From the NCBI GenBank assembly GCA_963619935.1, contig CAVEYA010000045.1:1-13668 (forward strand): a DNA stretch of 13,668 bases. The letters run 5' to 3'. The notes under the pieces were generated by a model that was not told the origin of the DNA, searched no databases, and saw only the letters and a list, made by a program, of their open reading frames with translations. A program made the translations under genes and the position numbers. The DNA comes from RUG13091 sp963619935. GTDB taxonomy: Bacteria; Bacillota_I; Bacilli_A; RFN20; CAG-826. Of the stretch, positions 1-6,337 are shown piece by piece (position 1 is the first letter of the stretch; every line of letters starts with the position of its first letter).

Positions 1-617
1 AAATAATCATTAGACATAGATGGTTTACAGATTTGGACAATTTCATTAAATATTTTGCGCATTTTTTTTTCTTTAATTAATTTAATCGAAGCAATTTTAA
101 ACATAAACACTAATGCCCACATTGGAATTTTCTTATCAGCTTTAATATTCTTTTGCATTTTTTGATCACTAAAGCGTTCATTATAGTTATCTTTGTCTTC
201 TTTTGATAATCCCTTTCCTAAGCCGGCAGTTCCAGATAAAATTAATCCTTTAATGACTTCTGGATGTCTACTTGCAATAATTTGAGCAAGAAAACCTCCA
301 TAGGACTGACCCATTAAATATACGTTCGTTAAATTTAGATGCTTAATCAATTCCGCGATCGCGCCACTTAATGAATCGTTGTCTTTAAAATCCATTGGGT
401 AATTGAAAGATAGTAAATTATATTCATTAATAAAATAATCGTACATATAAAAGAAACCATCTCCCATACCGCTTCCGCCTGCTAATAAGACGATATTAAC
501 TTTCTTATCTTTATTAGGATTTTTATAATAGCGGTATTGAAATTGTTTACCTAATATAGTGGCATTTTGCACAGGTGCGATTTGGTCAAATTGTATAAAT
601 TTTTCTTTTAAAGTCAT
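1..617 (-). CDS. Alpha/beta hydrolase, N-terminal part (C-terminus beyond window)
   Basis: Read on the minus strand from ATG at 617-615, this frame stays open for 205 codons and runs off the window edge, so the C-terminus is missing. The nucleophile elbow is GQSYGG at residues 103-108, with Ser105 as the predicted nucleophile. An oxyanion-type LAGGSG stretch lies near residues 45-50, and a hydrophobic beta strand (VYLMG) leads into the elbow. This is the usual layout of the alpha/beta hydrolase fold; the Asp and His of the triad should lie in the missing part. The start is set by an AAGAGGTAGA ribosome site about 4-5 bases upstream. It is divergent from the metal-resistance operon. The substrate cannot be told; proline-iminopeptidase-like or esterase activity are both possible. 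Confidence 0.85.
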   Translation of the reverse strand, partial: MTLKEKFIQFDQIAPVQNATILGKQFQYRYYKNPNKDKKVNIVLLAGGSGMGDGFFYMYDYFINEYNLLSFNYPMDFKDNDSLSGAIAELIKHLNLTNVYLMGQSYGGFLAQIIASRHPEVIKGLILSGTAGLGKGLSKEDKDNYNERFSDQKMQKNIKADKKIPMWALVFMFKIASIKLIKEKKMRKIFNEIVQICKPSMSNDY

Positions 618-635
618 AATTCTACCTCTTAAATA

Positions 636-663
636 ATTATATATTTCATGCCATTTTTGTCAT
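636..663 (-). promoter_or_regulatory. Promoter of the alpha/beta hydrolase
   Basis: On the minus strand, ATGACA (663-658; 5/6 match to TTGACA), a 16-base spacer and a perfect TATAAT (641-636) stand before the hydrolase gene. Predicted transcription would start near 629, which leaves a leader of about 12 bases beginning at the ribosome site. Confidence 0.6.
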
Positions 664-686
664 TTTTGATGCTTAAACAAAATTGA

Positions 687-703
687 ATGATGCAAAGCAT
701 CAT
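687..703. repeat. 17-bp perfect dyad between divergent promoters
   Basis: ATGATGC, AAA, GCATCAT forms a perfect inverted repeat with 7-base arms and a 3-base centre. It lies between the two divergent promoters, about 60-75 bases upstream of the hydrolase start site and about 80-95 upstream of the repressor start site. There is no U-tract beside it, so it is more likely a protein-binding site than a terminator. The binding factor is unknown. Confidence 0.4.
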
Positions 704-720
704 AAATTATTATTCAGTAA

Positions 721-771
721 ATATGAAAATTTATTCATATATTTATTGACAATATGAACGCTTATTCATAT
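721..771. promoter_or_regulatory. Twin SmtB/CadC-type operators
   Basis: Two dyads share the same form, ATATGAA-N6-TTCATAT: 721-740 (centre AATTTA) and 752-771 (centre CGCTTA). The core TGAA-N6-TTCA is the shape of operators bound by SmtB-class ArsR repressors. The second dyad fills the spacer between the -35 and -10 boxes of the repressor promoter, and the first lies just upstream of the -35. Start-to-start distance is 31 bp, close to three helical turns, so both would lie on one face of the DNA. A lone TATTCA half-site stands upstream at 711-716. Confidence 0.8.
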
Positions 772-774
772 AAT
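746..774 (+). promoter_or_regulatory. Consensus promoter of the metal-export operon
   Basis: TTGACA (746-751), a 17-base spacer and TATAAT (769-774) match the sigma-70/sigma-A consensus at all twelve positions. Transcription should begin near 781, so the leader before the ATG at 792 is only about 11 bases, beginning at the GAGG ribosome site. Operator dyads overlap and flank the promoter, which predicts tight repression in the absence of metal. Confidence 0.85.
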
Positions 775-791
775 TTTAGCGAGGACAAAAA

Positions 792-1178
792 ATGAGTAGT
801 CAAATTGATGTTAAAGTCATTCAACAAATGAAAGACCTACTAAGTGTCGCTAGTGATGTGACAAGATTAAAAATCATGTTTTCTTTGCTAGATGATAATA
901 AGTGCGAAAATGGATGTGGTTGTCATCATTGTCAAAATTGTGATGCTCATCCATGCATGATTGAAAAATGTGTCAGCGAAATAGTGGAAGACACAAATGC
1001 ATCTCAATCATTAGTGAGTCACCAATTAAAAGTATTGAAAGACGCTGATTTAGTGTCTACTAGAAGAAAAGGAACAAAAATTTACTACTCATTAAAAGAC
1101 AATCATGTTAAACAACTTTTAACGATTGTCGAAGAACATACAAAGGAGAAAGAAACTTATGGTCAAGAAAATTTATAA
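792..1178 (+). CDS. ArsR/SmtB-family metal-sensing repressor with Cys/His-rich insert
   Basis: A 128-residue winged-helix repressor that should bind the operators just upstream and leave them when metal rises. The recognition helix region is SQSLVSHQLKVLK (about 71-83), followed by the wing (RRKGTKIYYSL). The alpha-5 zinc site of SmtB/CzrA is complete: Asp103, His105, His116 and Glu119, with the D-x-H-x10-H-x2-E spacing. The odd part is residues 38-60, holding seven cysteines (38, 42, 44, 47, 50, 55, 60) and three histidines (45, 46, 53). This is an extra segment of about 20 residues just before the place where CadC/ArsR carry their CxC metal motif; only the first Cys of that motif (Cys60) is kept. 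The GAGG ribosome site is 7 bases before the ATG. The last 20 bases overlap the ATPase gene. Zn, Cd or Pb are the likely signals (inference). Confidence 0.93.
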   Translation: MSSQIDVKVIQQMKDLLSVASDVTRLKIMFSLLDDNKCENGCGCHHCQNCDAHPCMIEKCVSEIVEDTNASQSLVSHQLKVLKDADLVSTRRKGTKIYYSLKDNHVKQLLTIVEEHTKEKETYGQENL

Positions 1179-3354
1179 TATTTCTGGATTTGATTGCCCA
1201 AACTGTGCTGCTAAAGCAGAAGCTCACTTAAATAAACAAGATGGGGTGAGTTTTGCACATTTAGATTTTTCTGCTAACAAGTTATATATGACTTTTGAAA
1301 ACGAAGCATATAGCGTGGATGAATTAGCTAACAAGATAGCGGAAGTAGAAAGTGATCCACTTAATATTAGTGAATACACAGGTGAAGTAAAGCACAAAAA
1401 AGAAAAAATATTTACTAAGAAAATGCTTTGGACAACGATTAGAATTGCAATTTCCATTGCTTTAATTGTTGTTTGTATGACTGTTTTTCATTCAGCTAAA
1501 TATGAATGGTTGCGTTTTGGTTTATATCTGGGAACATTCTTCTTCCTTAGTTATGATATTCTTTGGAAAATAGTTTTACATATTAAAAATAGAGAAAACA
1601 TCTTAGACCACAATTTATTAATTGCCGTTGCTGCTGTTGGTGCATTTGCCCTTTCTGGTTTGCAAAATTATAAAGAAGGGGTTGTGGCTGAATTTCATGA
1701 AGCCGGTATGGAAGCTTTAATGATTGTTATCCTGTTTCAAATTGGTAACATTTTTGAAAATATTGCTTCTAACAAAAGTAAATCTGCGATTATGTCAGCG
1801 GTTGAACTCCGTGTTGACACTGCTAATTTATTAACTGATGAAGGCGTTAAAAAAGTTAAACCAGAAGAATTAAAATTAGAAGATACAATCATTGTAAGAA
1901 CTGGTGAATTAATCCCTGTTGACGGGGTTGTTATCGGTGGGGAAGGATATGTTGACACTTCTTCTTTAACTGGTGAATATGTTCCTGTGAAAGCTGTTGA
2001 AAACACAAAAGTATTCTCTGGTTGTTTGTTAAAAAGTGGCACAATTACCGTAAAAGTTGAAAAAATCTATGCAGATTCCACAGTTTCTAAGATTTTAGAA
2101 TTAATCGCAAAAGGCGGAGAAAAGAAATCTAAAGCGGATAAATTTATTGCCAAATTTTCAAAAATTTATACTCCTATTATTGTTTTACTAGCCATTGTTG
2201 TATTTGTTGCTTTTGGCCTTCTTCATACATTTGGAGTGAGTAACATTCCTGGATGGTTTGAAATAAATGGTGCGTTATACAAGGGTTTAATGGTTCTTGT
2301 TACTGGTTGTCCATGCGCAGTTGTTATTTCCGTACCTCTTGCCTATTTCTCTGGAGTTGGTTTAGCTAGTAAACATGGTATTGTCGTTAAAGGCGCGAGC
2401 TATCTAGATGAATTAGTGGATATGGGTAAATTAGTGACTGATAAAACAGGTACATTAACCCATGGTTCTTTCAAAGTTACAGTAGTTAAACCATATGGTA
2501 TTGATGAAAAAACTTTGATGGATTATGTTTACGCTGCTGAATCATTATCTACTCACCCAATTGGTAAAGCTATTTGCCATGATGTGGATGTGAAAAAGAT
2601 TGCTAGTGAACAAAAAGATTTTGCTGAAATTGCTGGTCTAGGTGTTGAAACACATTATAAAGGTAAATATATTATCGCCGGAAATGAAAAATTAATGGCT
2701 CATAACAACATTAAACATGAAATTGCTAGTGAAATTGGTTCTATTGTTTATGTGGCTGTTGATAATGAATATTGTGGTTATTTAGTTTTAGCGGACGAAT
2801 TAAAAGAAGACGCTCAACCTATGGTGGATCTTCTTCATAGTGAAAAAGTGGAAATTATTCTTTTAACCGGTGACCATGAAGAAAACGCAAAAGATATTTG
2901 CAATAAATTAGGTATCGATAGATGGCATTCTGAATTACTTCCAGAAAATAAAACAGATTATCTCGTGGAAGAAATGAAGGGAACTAAAAAAGCTGTCGCA
3001 TTCATTGGTGATGGTATTAACGATGCTCCTAGTATCATTCGTAGTGATATCGGTATCGCAATGGGCGGAATTGGCAGCGATGTTGCAGTTGAAAACGCGG
3101 ATATCGTGATTATGAATGATGATCCTGCTAAAGTTTATGACGCGATGAAGATTGCTAAAATGGCAAGAAATACATCTATCTTCAATATTGTATTCGCTTT
3201 AACTGTCAAAGCTTTAATCTTTATTCTAATTATTTTATTGCCTGATTTTGCAATGATACTACCTATCATCGGTGACACCGGGTTAACCGTCTTATTAGTC
3301 CTTAATTCATTAATCTTGTTGTATCGCCCAGTAAAGCGTAAAAAGTTAAAGTAA
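1159..3354 (+). CDS. cadA: P1B-type heavy-metal ATPase (Zn/Cd/Pb exporter class)
   Basis: A 731-residue pump that uses ATP to drive divalent soft metals out across the membrane. It has one N-terminal HMA domain with CPNC at residues 13-16, about eight membrane segments, an actuator TGE at 271-273, the CPC metal site in TM6 (384-386), the phosphorylated DKTGTLT at 428-434, the P1B HP motif at 466-467 and GDGIND at 617-622. In the last two membrane segments, Lys684 and Asp706 (GDTG) align with the ZntA residues typical of the Zn/Cd/Pb subgroup (P1B-2). The actuator reads TGEY where TGES is usual. The start is ATG 1159 because AGGAG lies at 1144-1148; an ATG 33 bases earlier has no ribosome site and extends further into the repressor gene. 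The 20-bp overlap with the repressor suggests translational coupling. Exact metal preference is not fixed by sequence. Confidence 0.95.
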   Translation: MVKKIYNISGFDCPNCAAKAEAHLNKQDGVSFAHLDFSANKLYMTFENEAYSVDELANKIAEVESDPLNISEYTGEVKHKKEKIFTKKMLWTTIRIAISIALIVVCMTVFHSAKYEWLRFGLYLGTFFFLSYDILWKIVLHIKNRENILDHNLLIAVAAVGAFALSGLQNYKEGVVAEFHEAGMEALMIVILFQIGNIFENIASNKSKSAIMSAVELRVDTANLLTDEGVKKVKPEELKLEDTIIVRTGELIPVDGVVIGGEGYVDTSSLTGEYVPVKAVENTKVFSGCLLKSGTITVKVEKIYADSTVSKILELIAKGGEKKSKADKFIAKFSKIYTPIIVLLAIVVFVAFGLLHTFGVSNIPGWFEINGALYKGLMVLVTGCPCAVVISVPLAYFSGVGLASKHGIVVKGASYLDELVDMGKLVTDKTGTLTHGSFKVTVVKPYGIDEKTLMDYVYAAESLSTHPIGKAICHDVDVKKIASEQKDFAEIAGLGVETHYKGKYIIAGNEKLMAHNNIKHEIASEIGSIVYVAVDNEYCGYLVLADELKEDAQPMVDLLHSEKVEIILLTGDHEENAKDICNKLGIDRWHSELLPENKTDYLVEEMKGTKKAVAFIGDGINDAPSIIRSDIGIAMGGIGSDVAVENADIVIMNDDPAKVYDAMKIAKMARNTSIFNIVFALTVKALIFILIILLPDFAMILPIIGDTGLTVLLVLNSLILLYRPVKRKKLK

Positions 3355-3376
3355 TACTTTGTATTAAGTAAATAAC

Positions 3377-3455
3377 TCTACTACTTATTAAAGCTTCTCT
3401 ACTAACCAATAAATTAACGGTGGAGAAAAATAAATAAGTAGTAGGTTTTTTATTT
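3377..3455 (+). terminator. Long two-part hairpin with U-tract after the ATPase gene
   Basis: A perfect 12-bp outer stem (3378-3389 with 3433-3444) encloses an internal loop and a second 8-9 bp stem (3395-3402 with 3420-3427, one G-U pair) capped by about 15 bases. A T-rich tract follows from 3446. It can end the operon transcript. It is larger than a simple terminator, and the next gene starts 25 bases after it with no clear promoter between, so it may instead act as a read-through-controlled leader. Confidence 0.7.
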
Positions 3456-3480
3456 GCTCTTTTTAATTTTAAATATAGCC

Positions 3481-4161
3481 ATGTGCATAAATGATGTTGA
3501 ACTTCCAAAATACTCTTTAAAAGAAGAATTAATGAATGCGATTAGCCATGGCTTAGGGGCTATTTTTGGTATTATTGCGTTAATATTAATGCTTATTAAA
3601 GTAATTCCTTCAAAAGATGTATTTGATATTATTAGCGTCACTATTTATGGAATATCTTTAATTATTCTATTTACTATTTCTTGCCTATATCACTCATTAG
3701 CTAGAAATAAAGGCAAAAAAGTTTTAAGAATCATGGATCATAACATGATTTATATTCTTGTTAGTGGTACCTATACCCCATATACGCTTATTGCGATGAG
3801 AAATGAAAACATTTGGAATCTCGGCAAAGGCACAGTTGCGTATCTAATGCTTATTATTGTTTGGATATGCTGTATTATCGGTATTATCTTTAATTCTATA
3901 AATATTAAAAAGTATGCGCCTTTATCAATGACTTGTTATATTGTTTCTGGTTGGATTATTATTTTGGCTTTTTTCCCACTTTGGAATATTATTGGCCCTG
4001 CGGGAGTATTATTACTCCTAGGTGGCGGGGTAGCTTACACAATTGGTTCTGTTTTATACATTATTGGCAAAAAGAAAAAATATATGCATTCCGTATTTCA
4101 TGTCTTTGTTCTTGTTGGTGCGATAATGATGTTTATATCAATTTATTGTTTCGTTTTATAA
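3481..4161 (+). CDS. trhA: Hemolysin III / PAQR-family membrane protein
   Basis: A 226-residue integral membrane protein with about seven hydrophobic segments. The family's conserved polar residues are present: NAISHG near the N-terminus (19-24), S-x3-H in the second segment (Ser67, His71), MDH (Asp86) leading into GTYTPY (96-101), and H-x3-H in the last segment (His203, His207). In PAQR proteins the histidines and the Asp/Ser surround a zinc ion and a hydrolase-like active site; bacterial members are linked to membrane homeostasis. ATG 3481 is chosen because it starts just before the conserved ELPKYSLKEE stretch. No SD site is visible. A TTG 27 bases upstream lies inside the U-tract of the preceding hairpin and is unlikely. 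Its place just after a zinc-type exporter may be meaningful, but a link is inference. Confidence 0.9.
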   Translation: MCINDVELPKYSLKEELMNAISHGLGAIFGIIALILMLIKVIPSKDVFDIISVTIYGISLIILFTISCLYHSLARNKGKKVLRIMDHNMIYILVSGTYTPYTLIAMRNENIWNLGKGTVAYLMLIIVWICCIIGIIFNSINIKKYAPLSMTCYIVSGWIIILAFFPLWNIIGPAGVLLLLGGGVAYTIGSVLYIIGKKKKYMHSVFHVFVLVGAIMMFISIYCFVL

Positions 4162-4164
4162 GCA

Positions 4165-4192
4165 AAATAAAAGACCTCACAGAGGTCTCTTA
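4165..4192. terminator. Bidirectional terminator between trhA and deoD
   Basis: AGACCTC (4172-4178), loop ACA, GAGGTCT (4182-4188) forms a 7-bp perfect stem. On the minus strand it is followed by TTTTATTTT, a good tract for ending deoD. On the plus strand the following CTTATTATTT is weaker, but it can serve the convergent trhA gene. Confidence 0.85.
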
Positions 4193-4206
4193 TTATTTAA
4201 GAATAA

Positions 4207-4929
4207 TTATTTAGCAAATCTTTCGGCAGTGCCAATAGCAACTTCAATCATTTTAGAGAGGCCGTACGCTCTTTGCTCGGCAGTGGCTTTTTGATCCTTC
4301 TTAATGAAATGGTCGGTGACAGTTAATAAGCATAAAGCTTTTTTGCCTAATCTAGCAGCATTGCTATACAAAGCATAAGACTCCATTTCAACACCCATTA
4401 CGCCAAGTTTTGCCCAACCTTTCCAAGTGTCTGGGTCATCATCATAGAAGACATCAGCGGAGAGGATATTACCACCATGATATGGTAAACCTTTCTTTTT
4501 ACATTCTTCATAAGCGGCAACTGCTAAATCAAAGTCTGCGCCTGCAGAGAATGTACCGTTAATGTGGTATTGACTACCCCAGTTACTATCTGTACTTGCA
4601 GTTGTGCAAATTAAGACATCAAATAAATCAATATTTTCTTGATATGAACCACATGTGCCTACGCGAATGATATAATCAACTCCATAAGCTGTAAATAATT
4701 CATAAGAATAAATGCCAATGGATGGTTGCCCCATTCCAGAAGCCATGACGGAAATTCTTTTTCCATTTTTTGTATAGCCTGTATAACCTAAGATATTACG
4801 GATGTTAGTTACTTCTTTTACATCGTGTAGGAATGTATCAGCAATCCATTTTGCACGAAGTGGGTCTCCAGGCATTAAAACAACATTCGCAAAATCACCA
4901 GGGTTTGCATTAATATGAGGTGTTCCCAT
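4207..4929 (-). CDS. deoD: Purine-nucleoside phosphorylase, DeoD type
   Basis: A 240-residue enzyme that splits purine nucleosides with phosphate to give the base and ribose-1-phosphate in salvage. It aligns along its length with E. coli DeoD: TPHINA at the start (His5), GDPLRAK (21-27, phosphate-binding Arg25), the IIRVGTCG loop (87-94), GVEMES (179-184, ribose-binding Glu183) and VTDHF (204-208, with the catalytic Asp at 206). A one-residue insertion near 50-57 accounts for the number shift against E. coli. An AAAGGAGA ribosome site stands about 8 bases before the ATG. The gene is single, flanked by a shared terminator and its own promoter. Confidence 0.97.
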   Translation of the reverse strand: MGTPHINANPGDFANVVLMPGDPLRAKWIADTFLHDVKEVTNIRNILGYTGYTKNGKRISVMASGMGQPSIGIYSYELFTAYGVDYIIRVGTCGSYQENIDLFDVLICTTASTDSNWGSQYHINGTFSAGADFDLAVAAYEECKKKGLPYHGGNILSADVFYDDDPDTWKGWAKLGVMGVEMESYALYSNAARLGKKALCLLTVTDHFIKKDQKATAEQRAYGLSKMIEVAIGTAERFAK

Positions 4930-4956
4930 AAGTTAGTTCTCCTTTAAAACATATTT

Positions 4957-4986
4957 ATTGTATCGTATTTAATGTGCATTTCTCAA
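4957..4986 (-). promoter_or_regulatory. Promoter of deoD
   Basis: On the minus strand TTGAGA (4986-4981) and TACAAT (4962-4957) are 18 bases apart, each a 5/6 match to consensus. The expected leader is about 21 bases and holds the AAAGGAGA ribosome site. Confidence 0.6.
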
Positions 4987-5008
4987 TAGAGAAAGAAGAT
5001 AACATCTC

Positions 5009-5038
5009 TTGATAAATGCCGCTTTAAATAGTTATCAT
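5009..5038 (+). promoter_or_regulatory. Promoter of the 5045 gene, predicted leaderless
   Basis: TTGATA (5009-5014) and TATCAT (5033-5038), 18 bases apart, are each 5/6 matches. Only six bases separate the -10 box from ATG 5045, so transcription should start at or next to the start codon. A GATAAC/GTTATC pair (4998-5003, 5031-5036) flanks the promoter, the right half touching the -10; this may be chance. Confidence 0.5.
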
Positions 5039-5044
5039 TTAAAT

Positions 5045-5422
5045 ATGAAAGAATTTAAATTATCAATTACTCATATCAAAATATTAGAAACAATCGATAT
5101 CCTAAATAAGAAATCTTATTATCCTCTTGCAGAAGGCGTTTATAAAATAATAGCGGGTGTTATCGATGAAGAAACGCTCCCTTTTATTAATGAAGCAACA
5201 TTCGGGACATTAATTTCTTTTACCAGTAAAAAGACTTGCAGATATATATTAGCGTTACAAAGACATGGTTATATTAAAAAGATTTATGAACAAAAAAGCG
5301 ATAACTTATATTTAGTATCTACAATGCTTGGTAGTGATGCAGTTAATGAATTTCATAAAAAGCATAAAAAACCGTTTGATAAAAAGAAAAAGCAGGTTAA
5401 ACCAACAATTGTAAAAATGTAG
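5045..5422 (+). CDS. Small winged-helix-like protein (RQC-like), function unknown
   Basis: A 125-residue basic protein. Its pattern of helices and a closing hairpin (THIKILETI..., YPLAEGVYKIIAG at about 30-42, TFGTLISFTSKKTCRYILALQRHGYIKK..., then YLVS) recalls the winged helix of RQC domains from RecQ-type proteins: ...YPLGxxxxxxLLxG..., ...LxxxLxxxGY... . The C-terminal tail from about residue 103 is rich in lysine. This is pattern resemblance only; a generic winged-helix nucleic-acid binder is the safer reading. A TTG 36 bases upstream would extend the frame but overlaps the -35 box, so ATG 5045 is preferred. No SD site is present. It is divergent from deoD and precedes cdaA by 125 bases. 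Confidence 0.7.
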   Translation: MKEFKLSITHIKILETIDILNKKSYYPLAEGVYKIIAGVIDEETLPFINEATFGTLISFTSKKTCRYILALQRHGYIKKIYEQKSDNLYLVSTMLGSDAVNEFHKKHKKPFDKKKKQVKPTIVKM

Positions 5423-5431
5423 ATTAAATGT

Positions 5432-5457
5432 AGGCAAAATTAGTAAATGCCTTTTTT
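5432..5457 (+). terminator. Weak terminator after the 5045 gene
   Basis: AGGCA (5432-5436) pairs with TGCCT (5448-5452) around an 11-base loop and runs into six T's. The stem is short, so the call is tentative. A second 7-base inverted repeat, TTTAACT/AGTTAAA (5455-5461, 5475-5481), follows it. Confidence 0.4.
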
Positions 5458-5481
5458 AACTTTATTGATAATATAGTTAAA

Positions 5482-5510
5482 TTGATTTATCATTAATGCA
5501 GTCAAATAAT
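5482..5510 (+). promoter_or_regulatory. Possible promoter of cdaA
   Basis: TTGATT (5482-5487) and AATAAT (5505-5510) are 17 bases apart and match consensus at 4/6 and 5/6. The leader would be about 31 bases and carry the AGGAG site. A perfect TTGACA at 5510-5515 has no -10 box at a usable distance. Confidence 0.35.
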
Positions 5511-5547
5511 TGACAAATTTAAAGAGTATCTTAGGAGTTAAATAATT

Positions 5548-6324
5548 ATGGACTTTCCATGGAAGGGTAATATAGGAAGTTTTATTGCTTCATTAGTGAT
5601 TATAGCCGCGATATACGGTCTTTTAGTTTTTGCGTTTTATAAAATTTGTCGCCGTAAAACTGCCTTCATTATTTTAGGTGTTTCCTTTGGACTTACTCTT
5701 CTTTGTTATTTATTAGGTTTAGGATATGTTGGCATGGTGGCAACAGTATTTGCTAGTGCGATGATTATTATTTGCTTATTTGCAAACCTTGGTGATTTAA
5801 GAAAATTCCTCGCCAATCCATTCCGCAAAGCAACTGCAAAACCAGCTAATTTTGGTGTAGAAAAGATATTTGATCGCAAAGCAATGTATAAAGTGATTAA
5901 TGATGCAGTTCTTGCTTTAAGCAAAACTAGAACTGGGGCAATTATGACTTTTGAAAAAAATACTTCCTTAAAAGATATTATTCGTAATGGTGTTCCTGTC
6001 CATGCTCCTGTTAGTCAGGAATTATTACAAACAATCTTCTATGAAGGAACAAGATTACATGATGGTGCAGTTGTGATTCACGGAAATGAAATTGTAGCCG
6101 CTAGCGTGTTCTTTACTCCAACGACAAAACCATTCGCTGGAAAATATGGCTCACGTCATAGAGCGGCAATTGGTATTTCCGAAGTTTCTGATGCTGTTAC
6201 AGTTGTAGTTAGTGAAGAAACTGGTCGTATTTCTATCGCTGTTAATGGCGAACTAGAACACATTGAACCAACAAATTTCTTAAGAGTCTTTGAAAACTAT
6301 ATGAAAGACGAAGACGCTGATTAA
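5548..6324 (+). CDS. cdaA: Membrane diadenylate cyclase (CdaA type)
   Basis: A 258-residue enzyme that joins two ATP into the second messenger c-di-AMP. Three membrane segments (about 11-31, 38-58, 62-82) anchor a cytoplasmic DAC domain from about 100. The DAC signatures are LHDGAVVI (DGA at 172-174) and GSRHRAAIGISE (RHR at 203-205), followed by VSEETGRIS. Length and order match Bacillus CdaA, which is about 270 residues. AGGAG at 5533-5537 stands 10 bases before the ATG. In most Bacillota cdaA is followed by cdaR and glmM; here the next gene is a convergent unrelated one 13 bases away, so those partners are elsewhere or absent. Confidence 0.95.
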   Translation: MDFPWKGNIGSFIASLVIIAAIYGLLVFAFYKICRRKTAFIILGVSFGLTLLCYLLGLGYVGMVATVFASAMIIICLFANLGDLRKFLANPFRKATAKPANFGVEKIFDRKAMYKVINDAVLALSKTRTGAIMTFEKNTSLKDIIRNGVPVHAPVSQELLQTIFYEGTRLHDGAVVIHGNEIVAASVFFTPTTKPFAGKYGSRHRAAIGISEVSDAVTVVVSEETGRISIAVNGELEHIEPTNFLRVFENYMKDEDAD

Positions 6325-6337
6325 TTGTAGTTTAATA

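Noticed and set aside
1126..1158. An earlier ATG for the metal ATPase, adding 11 residues
   Set aside because: No ribosome site precedes it, while AGGAG at 1144-1148 stands before ATG 1159, and the HMA domain starts naturally from there.
3377..3455. A small inverted-repeat mobile element (MITE) instead of a terminator
   Set aside because: No target-site duplication flanks the 12-bp arms, no second copy is seen in the window, and a U-tract follows the right arm.
3454..3480. A TTG start for trhA, adding nine residues
   Set aside because: It lies in the U-tract of the preceding hairpin, has no ribosome site, and the added residues do not belong to the family.
3355..3480. A yybP-ykoY, T-box or NiCo riboswitch before trhA
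   Set aside because: I looked for the conserved cores of these classes and did not see them; only a plain nested hairpin is supported.
4981..5038. Inverted repeats TCTC/GAGA and GATAAC/GTTATC as a shared operator of deoD and the 5045 gene
   Set aside because: The arms are only four to six bases in AT-rich DNA and the spacings differ; not enough to call an operator.
5009..5044. A TTG start for the winged-helix-like gene
   Set aside because: The TTG is part of a good -35 box and the frame begins better at ATG 5045, six bases after the matching -10.
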